64,000 bases of DNA from Cognatundibacterium rivi (GTDB taxonomy: Bacteria > Pseudomonadota > Gammaproteobacteria > Burkholderiales > Burkholderiaceae_D): positions 248,001 to 312,000 of the forward strand of contig NZ_JAGSPK010000004.1 in assembly GCF_018139565.1 (NCBI RefSeq). The letters are read 5' to 3'. The notes beneath the pieces were generated by a model. That model was not told the DNA's origin. It saw nothing but the letters and a program-made list of their open reading frames with translations, and searched no databases. A program made the position numbers and the translations under genes. Below are positions 17,325 through 27,517 of the stretch, in pieces (position 1 is the first letter of the stretch; every line of letters starts with the position of its first letter).

Positions 17325-18959
17325 ATGGCCACTTCTGTTTCCCGTACTCCGCTCTGGTGCCTGTTGCAGCAACGCGCCACCAATTTGCCCAGCCTGAAAG
17401 AATTGTTCCGCGCTGATCCGCAGCGCTTCAGCCATTTTTCCGCTTCCGCTTGCGGCATTCTGCTCGACTACTCGAAACAGCGCATCGATACCACGGCAAA
17501 ACTGAATCTGCTGGCACTGGCGCGGCAACAGGATGTCGAAGCGCGGCGTGATGCGATGTTGCGTGGTGAAGCCATCAATCTCACCGAAAACCGCGCGGTG
17601 CTGCATACCGTGTTGCGCCTGCCAAAAGGTGAAAGTTTTTATCTACATGGCGACAATATCGCTGCTGATGTGCATCAGGTGCTGGCACAGATGCGCAGTT
17701 TCAGCGATGCGGTGCGCGGCGGACACTGGCGCGGTTATACCGGCAAGGCGATCCGCACGATTGTGAATATCGGCATAGGCGGTTCTGATCTGGGGCCGCA
17801 GATGGCGTGTATCGCACTCGCGCCGTGGTCACAGAAAAATCTGTCGTTGCATTTTGTGTCGAATGTCGATGGCCGTCATGTGGCTGATGCGCTGGCGAAT
17901 GCCGATCCGGAAACGACTTTGTTTGTGGTCGCTTCCAAAACATTCACCACGATGGAAACCCTGACCAATGCCCGCACCGCGCGCGAATGGATGCTCGCGC
18001 ATGGTTGTCCGGCCGAACAGATTCGTCAGCATTTCGTGGCCTTGAGTACGAATGTGAAAGCCGCCGCCGATTTTGGTATTGCACCGGAAAACGTCTTTCC
18101 ATTCTGGAACTGGGCCGGCGGACGTTATTCGATGTGGAGCGCGATTGGCTTGTCGATTGCCTTGTATGTCGGCATGGACAGGTTTGAAGAAATGCTGGCT
18201 GGTGCGCATGAAATGGATCTGCATTTTGCACAGGCACCGCTGGAAAAAAACCTACCGGTGCTGATGGCGCTGATCGGCGTCTGGAATATTAATTTCCTCG
18301 GCCTGCATGCCTTGTCGATTGCGCCTTACCATCAGCGCATGACGCGTGTGCCCGCGTATCTGCAACAACTGGAAATGGAAAGCAACGGCAAATCGGTGAC
18401 GCGTGAAGGCCAGCGTGTCGATTACACGACTTCGCCGATTCTGTTCGGCGAAGCGGGCACGAATGGGCAGCATGCATATTTTCAGTTGCTGCATCAGGGC
18501 GCGACGATCATCCCGACGGATTTCATTGTCGTCGCCGATGATGATGCCGGCTTACCCGGACACAATCAGGCCTTGCTAGCGAATTGCTTTGCACAATCAA
18601 AAGCGATGGCGCTCGGCAAAAATATGGAAGAAGTACGCGCTGAACTCGGTGATTTACCGGAAAAAATGCTGGCACCGCGCGTGTTTGAAGGCAATCGCCC
18701 GACCTCAACCCTGTTGCTGGACAGCCTCACGCCACGTTCGCTGGGGGCGCTGATTGCGTTGTACGAACACAAAGTATTCGTGCAATCGGTGATCTGGGAT
18801 ATCAATGCATTCGACCAGTGGGGCGTCGAGCTGGGCAAGTCGCTCGCGCAACAATTGATTAGCCTTGATCCTGCAGCCGTCAAAGAAGATTACGACAGTT
18901 CAACCAAAGGTTTGTTGCACGCAGTCAAACGCAGTCAGAAGCTCAAAAAAGCTGCCTGA
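17325..18959 (+). CDS. pgi: glucose-6-phosphate isomerase
   Basis: 544-aa enzyme interconverting glucose and fructose 6-phosphates. The SIS-fold motifs are present: NIGIGGSDLGPQMA near 148-161, SNVDGRHV near 181-188, VASKTFTTMETLTNA near 202-216 and the PGI signature around GGRYSMWSAIGL near 265-276. The later catalytic His is in NGQHAYFQLLHQG. I start at the ATG at 17325 because the family begins LWCLLQQRA-like soon after; the frame upstream reads through repeat copy C. It follows eda in the same direction and may share its transcript or use a promoter within the repeat. Confidence 0.95.
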   Translation: MATSVSRTPLWCLLQQRATNLPSLKELFRADPQRFSHFSASACGILLDYSKQRIDTTAKLNLLALARQQDVEARRDAMLRGEAINLTENRAVLHTVLRLPKGESFYLHGDNIAADVHQVLAQMRSFSDAVRGGHWRGYTGKAIRTIVNIGIGGSDLGPQMACIALAPWSQKNLSLHFVSNVDGRHVADALANADPETTLFVVASKTFTTMETLTNARTAREWMLAHGCPAEQIRQHFVALSTNVKAAADFGIAPENVFPFWNWAGGRYSMWSAIGLSIALYVGMDRFEEMLAGAHEMDLHFAQAPLEKNLPVLMALIGVWNINFLGLHALSIAPYHQRMTRVPAYLQQLEMESNGKSVTREGQRVDYTTSPILFGEAGTNGQHAYFQLLHQGATIIPTDFIVVADDDAGLPGHNQALLANCFAQSKAMALGKNMEEVRAELGDLPEKMLAPRVFEGNRPTSTLLLDSLTPRSLGALIALYEHKVFVQSVIWDINAFDQWGVELGKSLAQQLISLDPAAVKEDYDSSTKGLLHAVKRSQKLKKAA

Positions 18960-19257
18960 CATCAATTGGCGAACGATCTGGCTTGCCGCAGGCGGGGCGC
19001 TGCAGCCGTGTTTTCGCCTGTATAAGCGGCGGCGGATATCGCTAAGCTGTAAGTCTGCCGTCAAGCTCACTGGGTAAGCTAGTTTTAACTGATCATTTTC
19101 TGATGTACGTTGATATTGTTCAGAAAAAACAACTGCATTAACTATCAGGCGACGCGCGTGAGATTGCGCAAAAGCGGCAAGATTTTTCATCAATCCACTG
19201 ACCCGGCTCACGTACAATTTTCCCAGCATGTATTTTCACTTCCACTACTAACTCAAC
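18960..19257. other. 298-bp spacer between pgi and ppc
   Basis: No gene, clear terminator or strong dyad is visible. It presumably holds the ppc promoter. No good Shine-Dalgarno is evident directly before the ppc ATG. Confidence 0.5.
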
Positions 19258-22014
19258 ATGACCGATAAAGACGATGATAAAGATCAGAGCCTGCGTGAAG
19301 ATATACGCCGGCTGGGGCGCCTGTTAGGCGATACAGTAAGAAATCAGCATGGGGACGAGGCTTTCGAGCTGATAGAACGGGTGCGGCAGAACTCGATACG
19401 CTTTCGTCGTGATGCCGATCAGGCTGCACGTGTTGAGCTGGAATCGACCCTGAATACGCTGACCAACGACCAGACCACGCAAGTAATCCGGGCGTTCAGC
19501 TATTTTTCACATCTGGTGAATCTGGCTGAGGATCAGCATCACATCCGCCGTTCGCGTGCGCATCAGATCGCAGGCTCGGCTCCGCGTCAGGGTAGTCTGG
19601 CTTTTACGATCGAGGCTTTGTACCGTACCGGTCACAGCACGCGGCAGTTACTGGATTTTTTTGAGCATGCGCAGGTGGCGCCGGTGCTGACTGCGCATCC
19701 GACCGAGGTGCAGCGCAAGAGCATACTGAATTGCCAGATGGTGATTACGCGTTTGCTGGATGAGCGTGATCGCATGCAACTGACACCGGAAGAATCGGGC
19801 GCGAATGAGGAAGCGCTGGCGCGCGCCGTACTCACGCTGTGGCAGACACGCATGTTGCGCATGTCCAAGCTGTCGGTGCTCGACGAAGTGGAAAACGGCC
19901 TGAGTTTTTACGACTACACTTTCCTGCGCGAACTGCCGCATCTGTATGCGGGGCTGGAAGATCTGCTGGCATCCAAAGATCCGTCATTACAGCAAACGGA
20001 ATTGCCGAGTTTCATGAAAATGGGCAGCTGGATCGGTGGTGACCGCGATGGTAATCCTTTCGTCACTGCGTCCATACTGGAAAAAACAATGGCAATGCAG
20101 GCGACGCGTGCATTCAAGTTTTATCTGGAAGAGATACACACGCTGGGCTCGCAGTTGTCGATGGCAACTTTGCTGGTAAAAGTGTCCGATGAGTTGCTGG
20201 CGCTCGCGCAGCGTTCGCCCGATCATTCGCCGCACCGTGCTGATGAACCGTATCGCCTTGCGATCAGCGGTATCTACGCGCGTCTGGCGGCGACATATAC
20301 ACAATTACTTGGTCTGTTGCCGGCGATACCACCCAGTGGCGACGCGACGCCGTATGCGTATTCCGAAGAGCTGGCGGCTGATCTCGACATCATCCACCAA
20401 TCCCTGATCAGCAATGGTTCTGCGGCGATTACCCGTGGTCGTCTGCGCCATCTGCGGCGGGCGGTGCGGGTGTTTGGTTTTTATCTGGCGCCACTTGATT
20501 TGCGGCAGAATTCCGATGTGCATGAACGCGTGGTCGCCGAGCTGTTACAGGCCGCGAATCCGGAAGTGGATTACCTGTCTTTGAATGAAGATCAGCGGAT
20601 TGAGTTGCTGGTCAAAGAGATCAGTTCTGCGCGGCCTCTGGCATCGCCGTATCTGACTTATTCTGAAGAAACCCAATCGGAACTCGCGATTTACCGCGCT
20701 GCTGCGAAGGCGAAACAACGTTATGGCGATGGCGCGGTACCGAATTGCATCATCTCAAAAACGGATGGCGTTTCCGATATGCTGGAACTGGCTTTGCTGC
20801 TGAAAGAAGCAGGTTTGCTGCATCCGGCAGAAGGGCGTCTCGATGTGAATATTATTCCGCTGTTTGAAACTATTGAGGATTTGCAGAACAGCGCACCGGT
20901 GATGGACAGGCTGTTTGCGATTCCTGCTTATGCACGTTTGCTCGCGAGCCGTCAGCAGGCGCAGGAAGTAATGCTGGGCTATTCGGACAGTAATAAAGAC
21001 GGCGGCTTCCTGACCTCAGGCTGGGAATTGTATAAAGCGGAACTTGATCTGATACAGGTGTTCGCGCGGCATCAGGTACGCCTGCGTTTGTTTCATGGTC
21101 GCGGTGGTTCTGTCGGTCGTGGCGGTGGCCCCAGCTATCAGGCAATCCTGGCGCAGCCTGCCGGTGCAGTGCAAGGGCAGATTCGTCTGACAGAGCAAGG
21201 CGAAGTCATTACCGCCAAATACGGTAATCCGGAAGTCGGTCGCCGCAATCTGGAGGTGCTGGCGGCCGCGACGATGGAAGCGAGTTTGCTCGCGCATCAG
21301 GAAGCGCCGCCGCGTCCCGAGTTTTTATCGGCGATGGAAGAGTTATCTGCGCATGCCTTTAAAGCCTACCGTCACCTGGTCTACGAGACCGAAGGTTTTG
21401 AGCAATATTTCTGGGAATCGACAGTCATTTCTGAGATAGCTGGTCTGAACATCGGCAGTCGTCCGGCATCCCGTAAGAAATCAACAGCGATTGAAGATTT
21501 ACGTGCGATACCGTGGGTCTTCAGCTGGGCGCAATGCCGTCTGATGTTACCGGGCTGGTTTGGTTTTGGCGCTGCTGTGCAGGCGTATTTGCAGGCACAT
21601 CCTGACCATGGTTTGCAGACCTTGCAAGCGATGTTCCGCGAGTGGTCTTTTTTCAGCACCGTGCTGTCGAATATGGAAATGGTGCTGGCAAAAAGCGATA
21701 TCGGGATTGCCAGCCGTTATGCACAACTGGTCAAGGATGACAGTCTGCGCCAGCGAATTTTCCCACGGATTCAAGCCGAGCATACATTGACGATAGATGT
21801 GCTGAAATCAATTTCCGGACAGGATGAGTTGCTGGCGGCGAATCCTTTGCTGGCGCGTTCGATACGGAATCGTTTCCCCTATCTGTCGCCATTGAATCAC
21901 GTACAGGTCGAGTTACTCGAACGTTTCCGTCAGGGTGATACCGATGAACGGGTGCGCCGTGGCATCCATTTATCGATCAATGGTATTGCGGCTGGTTTGA
22001 GAAACAGCGGCTGA
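19258..22014 (+). CDS. ppc: phosphoenolpyruvate carboxylase
   Basis: 918-aa cytosolic enzyme that adds bicarbonate to phosphoenolpyruvate to give oxaloacetate, refilling the TCA cycle. The catalytic TAHPTE is at residues 145-150. [20 protein letters not shown] and the glycine-rich [14 protein letters not shown] follow near 570-630. The C-terminus RNSG has the usual xNTG-like end. Length is normal. It is a single gene closed by a terminator at 22045. Confidence 0.97.
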   Translation: MTDKDDDKDQSLREDIRRLGRLLGDTVRNQHGDEAFELIERVRQNSIRFRRDADQAARVELESTLNTLTNDQTTQVIRAFSYFSHLVNLAEDQHHIRRSRAHQIAGSAPRQGSLAFTIEALYRTGHSTRQLLDFFEHAQVAPVLTAHPTEVQRKSILNCQMVITRLLDERDRMQLTPEESGANEEALARAVLTLWQTRMLRMSKLSVLDEVENGLSFYDYTFLRELPHLYAGLEDLLASKDPSLQQTELPSFMKMGSWIGGDRDGNPFVTASILEKTMAMQATRAFKFYLEEIHTLGSQLSMATLLVKVSDELLALAQRSPDHSPHRADEPYRLAISGIYARLAATYTQLLGLLPAIPPSGDATPYAYSEELAADLDIIHQSLISNGSAAITRGRLRHLRRAVRVFGFYLAPLDLRQNSDVHERVVAELLQAANPEVDYLSLNEDQRIELLVKEISSARPLASPYLTYSEETQSELAIYRAAAKAKQRYGDGAVPNCIISKTDGVSDMLELALLLKEAGLLHPAEGRLDVNIIPLFETIEDLQNSAPVMDRLFAIPAYARLLASRQQAQEVMLGYSDSNKDGGFLTSGWELYKAELDLIQVFARHQVRLRLFHGRGGSVGRGGGPSYQAILAQPAGAVQGQIRLTEQGEVITAKYGNPEVGRRNLEVLAAATMEASLLAHQEAPPRPEFLSAMEELSAHAFKAYRHLVYETEGFEQYFWESTVISEIAGLNIGSRPASRKKSTAIEDLRAIPWVFSWAQCRLMLPGWFGFGAAVQAYLQAHPDHGLQTLQAMFREWSFFSTVLSNMEMVLAKSDIGIASRYAQLVKDDSLRQRIFPRIQAEHTLTIDVLKSISGQDELLAANPLLARSIRNRFPYLSPLNHVQVELLERFRQGDTDERVRRGIHLSINGIAAGLRNSG

Positions 22015-22044
22015 TCAGTTACTCGATGTGGAAATGTTGGATGC

Positions 22045-22077
22045 AAAAAAGCCTCTCTATGTGAGAGGCTTTTTTTA
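22045..22077. terminator. bidirectional intrinsic terminator
   Basis: AAAAAAGCCTCTC, loop TATGT, GAGAGGCTTTTTTT. It separates ppc from the convergent binding-protein gene. Confidence 0.9.
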
Positions 22078-22105
22078 TGCGAACCGACGGCAGAGCATCA
22101 GGACA

Positions 22106-23230
22106 TCAGAACATGAGGCCGCCACCTTTGCGGAATAAGGCAATGTCAACGTAACTCGACATCCGGTAGCTGCCTTCGTGCGGGGTCAGCAATATGCCGC
22201 CCAGATCCATCGTCGATTTCTGGTTAGCGATCGATTGCAGACCGTCTTTACCTGATTTCGATAACTGTATCGCTTTTGCCAGAGTCTTGGCGACGACGAA
22301 ACCTTCAAATGTCAGTGAGGATAAATCTTCGTCACGGAATTTTTTCATCATATTACTGTGCTCGATCTGCACGATGGATTTCTTGCCCTGAGGATTCGGT
22401 ATAACCTGCGAAAACACGGTCCATTCCAGTGATTTGGCACCGGCGACTTCCGCCAGCGTATCGAGATTCGTCAATGACATACCGGCGACAAATGTTCTTG
22501 GCGCATATTTACGGAATTCCTTTAAGAACAGGCCAGTACTCAGGGTATCTGCGACGACGATGACGATGTTCGGATTTGCTTTCGATAATGCGGCTGATTC
22601 ACGCTCAATATCGGCCGGAGAATTATTGATATGCACAATGCCACTCATTTGCATCTTGCGTTTTTTAACTTCGTTGCTCACGTATTGAAACATGTCCTGA
22701 TTGACGCTGTTTTCCTGTATGGCGATGCCGACGCTTTTGATGCCGAGTTTGTCAAAGTAAGAGAAAATATATTGCATTTCCTGCTCAGGACTCGGGCGCC
22801 AGAATAAGACACGATTACCGTAACTTTTGACAGAGCCTATCAATGGTGCAAACAAGGTTTGTCCACTTTGTACAAATTTTGGCGAGCTGACAACGGCGTC
22901 GGTCACTGGTGCCCCGATGCCACCCAGCATGTATTCTGCTCTGTCTTTTTCCAGCAATTCGGCGACGGCTTTGACTGATTGTGCCGGGATGCCCTGATCA
23001 TCTCTGGCGAGATACTTTACTTTGCGTCCGTTGATGCCGCCGCTGGTATTCAGACTATCGAAATAGGTGGTGATGCCAGCCACATAGTCGCGGCCGATAC
23101 TGCCATTCGGGCCAGATAAATCAATGGCCTGCCCGATAATAATCTGGTTGTCCTGAGCATAAACCGCAGAACTGAGCAGATTGCTGATGAAAACGAGAAC
23201 GATGGCAAATTTGCTTGAGAGGACTCTCAT
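22106..23230 (-). CDS. ABC-type branched-chain amino acid-like binding protein
   Basis: 374-aa periplasmic protein of the Peripla_BP_6 (LivJ-like) family. The signal peptide is residues 1-25 (FAIVLVFISNLLSSAVYA|QD). The mature N-terminus IIIGQAIDLSGPNGSIGRDYVAG is the family hallmark, followed by INGRKVKYLARDD. No liv permease or ATPase genes are near; lone members often work as sensors or pair with distant transporters. I chose the ATG at 23230, because it puts the signal peptide at the start; the frame extends 28 codons further. The ligand is unknown. Confidence 0.85.
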   Translation of the reverse strand: MRVLSSKFAIVLVFISNLLSSAVYAQDNQIIIGQAIDLSGPNGSIGRDYVAGITTYFDSLNTSGGINGRKVKYLARDDQGIPAQSVKAVAELLEKDRAEYMLGGIGAPVTDAVVSSPKFVQSGQTLFAPLIGSVKSYGNRVLFWRPSPEQEMQYIFSYFDKLGIKSVGIAIQENSVNQDMFQYVSNEVKKRKMQMSGIVHINNSPADIERESAALSKANPNIVIVVADTLSTGLFLKEFRKYAPRTFVAGMSLTNLDTLAEVAGAKSLEWTVFSQVIPNPQGKKSIVQIEHSNMMKKFRDEDLSSLTFEGFVVAKTLAKAIQLSKSGKDGLQSIANQKSTMDLGGILLTPHEGSYRMSSYVDIALFRKGGGLMF

Positions 23231-23390
23231 ATTGAATTTTTGTCGATTGTTGCGGTGCACAGAAGTTTGCCATCGAATTGTTACTACATGACTACATTGC
23301 AACTTGACAATCAAACAGGGACGCTGACTCTGCTTTTGTTTGCGACAGATATGTTTATACTGGCACCACTATTACTTTAGGTTGCAGCAG

Positions 23391-23924
23391 ATGGCGCAGA
23401 ACATACTTGGTGTGGTTGGATGGTCAGGCAGCGGAAAAACGACACTGCTGGAATTCCTAGTGAAGGAGTTATGTACTCTTGGTCATAGGGTCAATGTTGT
23501 AAAGCATAGTCACCATGACATCATTATTGAGCCACCCCAAAAAGATAGTGCGCGCTTTCGCACCGCTGGCGCGGCAGAGGTTTTATTGGTCTCGCCTTAT
23601 CGTTATGTGATGACACGCGAACTGCGTGGAGAGAGTGAGCCGGCGCTGATGGATATTTTGCCAAGATTGTCGTCATCTGACCTGATTTTTGTTGAAGGCT
23701 ATAAATGGGAGGCCATTCCGAAAATCGAGGTGTATCGCCCAGCGCTTGGCAAACCTGCTATTTTTCCTGATGATCCGCATATTGTTGCAGTTGCTTCGGA
23801 TGTTGCTGCACCAGAGAATCTTCGCCCTGGCCTGGCCTGGCTGGATTTAAATAAGACGATCGATGTGCTGAAATGGATACTTGCTGAATTACACCAGAAA
23901 AATTTTTCGACATCTTTAAAATAA
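23391..23924 (+). CDS. mobB: molybdopterin-guanine dinucleotide biosynthesis protein B
   Basis: 177-aa P-loop GTPase that helps MobA attach GMP to molybdopterin. The Walker A motif GWSGSGKTT is at residues 10-18. [11 protein letters not shown] near 40-50, [10 protein letters not shown] near 58-68 and [20 protein letters not shown] near 100-120 are MobB family segments. The ATG at 23391 leads straight into the P-loop strand. No mobA, moeA or molybdoenzyme lies within the window, so it is isolated. Confidence 0.9.
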   Translation: MAQNILGVVGWSGSGKTTLLEFLVKELCTLGHRVNVVKHSHHDIIIEPPQKDSARFRTAGAAEVLLVSPYRYVMTRELRGESEPALMDILPRLSSSDLIFVEGYKWEAIPKIEVYRPALGKPAIFPDDPHIVAVASDVAAPENLRPGLAWLDLNKTIDVLKWILAELHQKNFSTSLK

Positions 23925-23982
23925 AATTAAAGTAAACCTTATCTTCAGCCGTTAATAAAAACGTTTGATAAGGAGAATTGTC

Positions 23983-24183
23983 ATGGACGTTACAGGTATA
24001 GCAAATGTTGCAACGACGCTCGCAGATGTTGGTACCAGCCAGGCAGTGAGTATTGCTGTGTTAAAAAAAGCAATGGATCTCCAGACTGAAAACGCAACCG
24101 CGTTAATTCAGGCGATTCCAAATCCGAATAAGGTACAAAATCTGCCGCCATATCTTGGTCAGAATATTAATACCACAGCTTAA
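23983..24183 (+). CDS. YjfB-like putative motility protein
   Basis: 66-aa protein of the YjfB_motility family. MDVTGIANVATTLADV, then AVSIAVLKKAMDLQTENATAL and a polar Asn/Pro-rich tail match the family plan of a short helical N-terminus and a linker-like end. AAGGAG lies 6 nt before the ATG. The function of the family is not established; its link to motility is by genomic association. It stands alone with its own terminator. Confidence 0.75.
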   Translation: MDVTGIANVATTLADVGTSQAVSIAVLKKAMDLQTENATALIQAIPNPNKVQNLPPYLGQNINTTA

Positions 24184-24228
24184 TTGCTCGTATTGCACGT
24201 CAACAGCGTAGTAGTTAATACATTTTTC

Positions 24229-24259
24229 AAAACAGCGCACTTTTAAGTGCGCTGTTTTT
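24229..24259. terminator. intrinsic terminator
   Basis: AAAACAGCGCAC, loop TTTTAA, GTGCGCTGTTTTT. It ends the YjfB-like gene; symmetric ends could also serve the other strand. Confidence 0.9.
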
Positions 24260-24337
24260 ATTTGTCAGATGATCTTACGCAAGCAATCTTTGAACTGATC
24301 AGCCATAATCTCGCTACTTCATTGCACAGGAAAAAAC

Positions 24338-24775
24338 ATGACACAAAATACCTGGGGTTGGTCAGATCGGCTGAGTTTAAGTTACGCACCGATGGACGAT
24401 ATTCATCATGAATTCGTGGAATTATGCGCAGCATTGTCTGAAAATAATCCTGATACATTTATTCAGCGTCTGGATGCACTGATCGCGCACTCGATTGAAC
24501 ATTTTGAACAGGAAAATTGCTGGATGGAAGAAACGGCATTTCCACCTGCTGGCTGTCACCGGCAAGAACACGAAGCCGTACTGGAAGTGATGCGTGAGGT
24601 GCGTCGCCGTGTTGAAGAGGAAGGCGATACGGAATTGGCGGCGCGTCTTGCTGAAGAGTTGCCGCACTGGTTTGAACATCACGTTGATACGATGGACAAT
24701 ATGCTTGCCCGTTTTATGGCAAACCTGACGGCAGATGCTAGCTCTGCGGATGTGCAGGAAAAAGCGCCAGCCTGA
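24338..24775 (+). CDS. bacteriohemerythrin
   Basis: 145-aa diiron O2-binding protein. All expected ligands are in place with the usual spacing: His24, His55, Glu59 (HFEQE), His74, His78 (CHRQEHE), His115 and Asp120 (HHVDTMD). N-terminal WGWSDRLSLSYAPMDDIHHEF is the classic start. Such proteins store or deliver O2, or feed O2-dependent signalling in motile bacteria. The last 20 residues are an Ala-rich tail. It is convergent with the S4 protein gene, 6 bp apart. Confidence 0.93.
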   Translation: MTQNTWGWSDRLSLSYAPMDDIHHEFVELCAALSENNPDTFIQRLDALIAHSIEHFEQENCWMEETAFPPAGCHRQEHEAVLEVMREVRRRVEEEGDTELAARLAEELPHWFEHHVDTMDNMLARFMANLTADASSADVQEKAPA

Positions 24776-24781
24776 TGAATA

Positions 24782-25000
24782 TCAGTCAGCGAGGACGCGT
24801 ATTTCTACATCGCCAAGGCGGACGATCTGACCTGCGCGGATTTTTGCCGTTTTACGCAATTCCTGTTGCCCATCAACGCTGACATCGCCGCTGGCAACGA
24901 TGACTTTGCCAGCGCCGCCACTTTCGCAGATGCCGACTAATTTCAGTAACTGGTTTAATTCTACAAATTCGCCATTCAGGCTAAAACTCAGTTTTTGCAT
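24782..25000 (-). CDS. S4-domain RNA-binding protein, YbcJ-like
   Basis: 72-aa protein that is almost entirely one S4 RNA-binding domain: LNQLLKLVGICESGGAGKVIVASGDVSV (shortened here to LNQLLKLVGICESGGAGK), then the turn GDVSVDGQQELRKTAKIRAG. E. coli YbcJ is of this type and binds RNA in ribosome-related contexts. GGAG precedes the ATG at 25000. The frame extends upstream without a start signal. Confidence 0.87.
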   Translation of the reverse strand: MQKLSFSLNGEFVELNQLLKLVGICESGGAGKVIVASGDVSVDGQQELRKTAKIRAGQIVRLGDVEIRVLAD

Positions 25001-25317
25001 AGGATCTCCGTTCAGGCATTCAAAAAAGGGCGCAGCATACACTAATTCAAGCAGAGTCGGGAATTTGCCTGATCTGACTGCGCGTCGCTGACACAACTGA
25101 TATTTTGCCAGCATACTGGCAAATAAATTTCATCGCTGACTAAAACATTGTCGCCACCCCGCTTTGATTTTACTATTGTCGGATATGGCGAGCAGAGGCT
25201 GACTTTTTATTTGCATCCGATGATGTCCTTTGTTATTTTTCTGTTGTTACACGTTGTTATCAGTGGTTGTAGTGCGCCATCTTTACATCAGACTATTTTA
25301 CTTTTCAGGATATACAA
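25001..25317. other. 317-bp region with a dyad upstream of the bufferin operon
   Basis: It holds a perfect 8-bp dyad TTTGCCAG cata CTGGCAAA at 25104-25123, about 195 bp before the bufA-like start and 105 bp before the S4 gene. No coding region is visible. A ribosome site CAGGATATACAA precedes the bufA-like ATG. Confidence 0.5.
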
Positions 25318-25575
25318 ATGAAGAATAAAGCCATAATCACTGCTGCGCTTGCAGGCTTGATCGGTTCATCCCATGCGTCTGCGGCTGAGCCTGTGAAGAA
25401 AGAGAAGTGTTACGGCATCGCTAAGGCGGGGCAGAACGATTGTTCGTCGAAATCAGGTTCGCATTCTTGCGCAGGTCAGGCCAAGAAAGATAATGATCCT
25501 GATGAATGGAAAAAAGTACCGGCAGGCACGTGCGAAAAAATGGGCGGAAAAACTGATGCGCCTAAGAGTTCTTAA
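25318..25575 (+). CDS. bufA1: bufferin-type RiPP precursor (DUF2282)
   Basis: 85-aa exported precursor. The signal peptide is residues 1-22 ([16 protein letters not shown]). The mature part carries the DUF2282 hallmark [14 protein letters not shown] and four cysteines (C31, C42, C51, C72), with SHSCAG and [10 protein letters not shown] as further conserved spots. In described bufferins, an MNIO enzyme turns some of the cysteines into thiooxazoles and the periplasmic product binds copper. The next two genes are the MNIO enzyme and its partner, which supports the call. The symbol follows bufferin usage; modification and metal are inferred. Confidence 0.85.
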   Translation: MKNKAIITAALAGLIGSSHASAAEPVKKEKCYGIAKAGQNDCSSKSGSHSCAGQAKKDNDPDEWKKVPAGTCEKMGGKTDAPKSS

Positions 25576-25610
25576 TTACGCGTTATATCAATTCAGTTGA
25601 TTCAGCAGAT

Positions 25611-26492
25611 ATGCATGGAAAATTTTCCGCATCCATGAATCCTCATCCTGTCGGTGCCGGTATAGGCCTGCGTACGCAGCACTATAAAGATTTTCTGACT
25701 GCGCCGGTGAATATCCAATGGCTGGAGGTACACGCGGAAAATTACTTTGGTGAGGGCGGGTATGATCTTCATGTTTTACAGCAGTTACGCAAAGACTACC
25801 CTGTCAGCTTGCATGGTGTTGGCCTTGGGTTGGGCTCTGCACATGGATTTCAACAAGAGCACATCGCAAAGCTGAAACGACTGATCGGATATATCCAGCC
25901 TTGTCTGGTTTCTGAGCATCTGTGCTGGGGCGCGGTAGCCGGGCGAAGTTTAAACGACTTATTACCCATGCCTTTGACCCGGGAATCATTGCGCTTGTTT
26001 TGTGATCGCGTTGATCATTTACAAAATGAGTTACAGCAGCGTGTGTTGATTGAAAACGTTTCTACTTATGTTCGTTTTCAGCACGATGAGATGAGTGAGG
26101 CTGAGTTCTTATGCCAACTGGTGAAATCCACCGGATGCGGCATTTTGCTTGATATTAATAATTTATACGTGAATCAGGTAAATCACCATGAGAGCGCGCT
26201 CTTGGCTCTGAACCGCATTACTTCACTCCCTGCAGGCTCTGTGGGGGAAATACATTTAGCTGGTCATTTACAGGCGGATGACTGTCTGATTGACAACCAC
26301 GGTTGTTGTATTGCGGAGCCAGTGTGGCAGATATACGCTCAGGCATGCGAAGGCTTAGGCTCGGATGTCCCGGTACTGATCGAATGGGACACTGACATTC
26401 CTGCGCTATCTGTTTTGCTCAGTGAAGCTGAAAAAGCAATGCAAATTCAGATTGCGGCAGCCAGACGATTTCAGGTTAAAGGACTCGGATGA
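25611..26492 (+). CDS. bufB: MNIO-family RiPP-modifying enzyme (DUF692, BufB-like)
   Basis: 293-aa cytoplasmic TIM-barrel protein of the multinuclear non-haem iron oxidase family. Metal-ligand motifs are visible: [16 protein letters not shown] near 38-53, [12 protein letters not shown] near 65-76, SEHLCWG near 101-107, [12 protein letters not shown] near 145-156, [10 protein letters not shown] near 181-190, EIHLAGHL near 218-225 and LIEWDTDIP near 262-270. It should oxidise cysteines of the upstream precursor. The ATG at 25635 (residue 9) is an alternative start. It overlaps the next gene by 4 nt. Confidence 0.9.
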   Translation: MHGKFSASMNPHPVGAGIGLRTQHYKDFLTAPVNIQWLEVHAENYFGEGGYDLHVLQQLRKDYPVSLHGVGLGLGSAHGFQQEHIAKLKRLIGYIQPCLVSEHLCWGAVAGRSLNDLLPMPLTRESLRLFCDRVDHLQNELQQRVLIENVSTYVRFQHDEMSEAEFLCQLVKSTGCGILLDINNLYVNQVNHHESALLALNRITSLPAGSVGEIHLAGHLQADDCLIDNHGCCIAEPVWQIYAQACEGLGSDVPVLIEWDTDIPALSVLLSEAEKAMQIQIAAARRFQVKGLG

Positions 26493-27277
26493 CGCAGCGT
26501 GATCTTGCGAGCGTGCAGGCACAATTTGCGGCGGCGTTGTTGCAACGGCAAAACACGGTCAACGACAATTTGCCGTTAAGCGAATTGTCACTAAGCCGAT
26601 TTTCATATTGCTGCAATAATCTGGCGGCCATCTGGTATGCCACGTTAAAAAATGCTTATCCGGTTTTACATCAACTTGTTGGCGACGTTTTTTTTCGGCA
26701 AATGGCAACTGAGTATGGATATGCCTATCCTTCGAAGTCTGGTGATTTGAATGAGTTTGGTGCGGAGTTGCCGTTGTACCTGGCAACGTCGGAATGCAAT
26801 GCGGATTATCCGTATTTTGCAGACGTTGCAAGATTAGAGTGGCAATTGCATCGTTCATATTACGCGGCGAACGCTCCGGTGTTGAGCTTACCGGTGTTTG
26901 TCGCAACAGTTGCGTCGCGCGGCGTGAATTTATCCTCTGCAATTTTGCAAAATCATCCAGCGGTGAGTTTGTATACATCGTCCCTGCGAGGGCTGGATAT
27001 CTGGTTTGCGCACCAACAATCGGATGCGATTGCTTTTCCATTGCTGACAGAGCTAGCAAACTATGGATTGATCGTAAGACAGAACTGGAAGCCACAAGTC
27101 GTTCGACTGGAACAGACGGAGTGGGCAGTGTTAAGTAAATTGTTTCAAGGAGAGAGCCTTGAAAGTGCATTGGACTATGCCCTGCATCATGACAGTGAAT
27201 TTCCGATTCAGATTAGCCTAAATCGTTGGTTTCAACTGGAAATATTTTCAGAAGTGATTCGCTTTTGCGAAGATTAA
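26489..27277 (+). CDS. bufC: DUF2063 partner protein (BufC-like)
   Basis: 262-aa protein. The N-terminal DUF2063 domain (about residues 1-100) begins [15 protein letters not shown] and has [26 protein letters not shown] (shortened: [19 protein letters not shown]), [14 protein letters not shown] and the WQLHRSYYA segment near 117. The C-terminal part has a winged-helix-like [12 protein letters not shown] element. Such partners present the precursor to the MNIO enzyme. The ATGA overlap with the upstream gene indicates coupled translation. No DoxX-like fourth gene follows. Confidence 0.85.
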   Translation: MTQRDLASVQAQFAAALLQRQNTVNDNLPLSELSLSRFSYCCNNLAAIWYATLKNAYPVLHQLVGDVFFRQMATEYGYAYPSKSGDLNEFGAELPLYLATSECNADYPYFADVARLEWQLHRSYYAANAPVLSLPVFVATVASRGVNLSSAILQNHPAVSLYTSSLRGLDIWFAHQQSDAIAFPLLTELANYGLIVRQNWKPQVVRLEQTEWAVLSKLFQGESLESALDYALHHDSEFPIQISLNRWFQLEIFSEVIRFCED

Positions 27278-27517
27278 CGACCAAGCCCCTTTGCGGAAAA
27301 CAATTGTGAATTTATACTGTCAATTCATCTACATCTATTATTCCTTTTAGGGTGAAAACATTTTAAGAATGTTTCCTCTAGATTTATCAATGTAGCTATT
27401 AATACATCTGCGCTGGTGACATACTACGCGGTAAGTTTTTAGAACGCTCGTTCCTTTATCTTTTAAGTCAGCGTTTTTAGTAACTTACATACAAATTCTT
27501 ATAGGAGAGAGACACTC

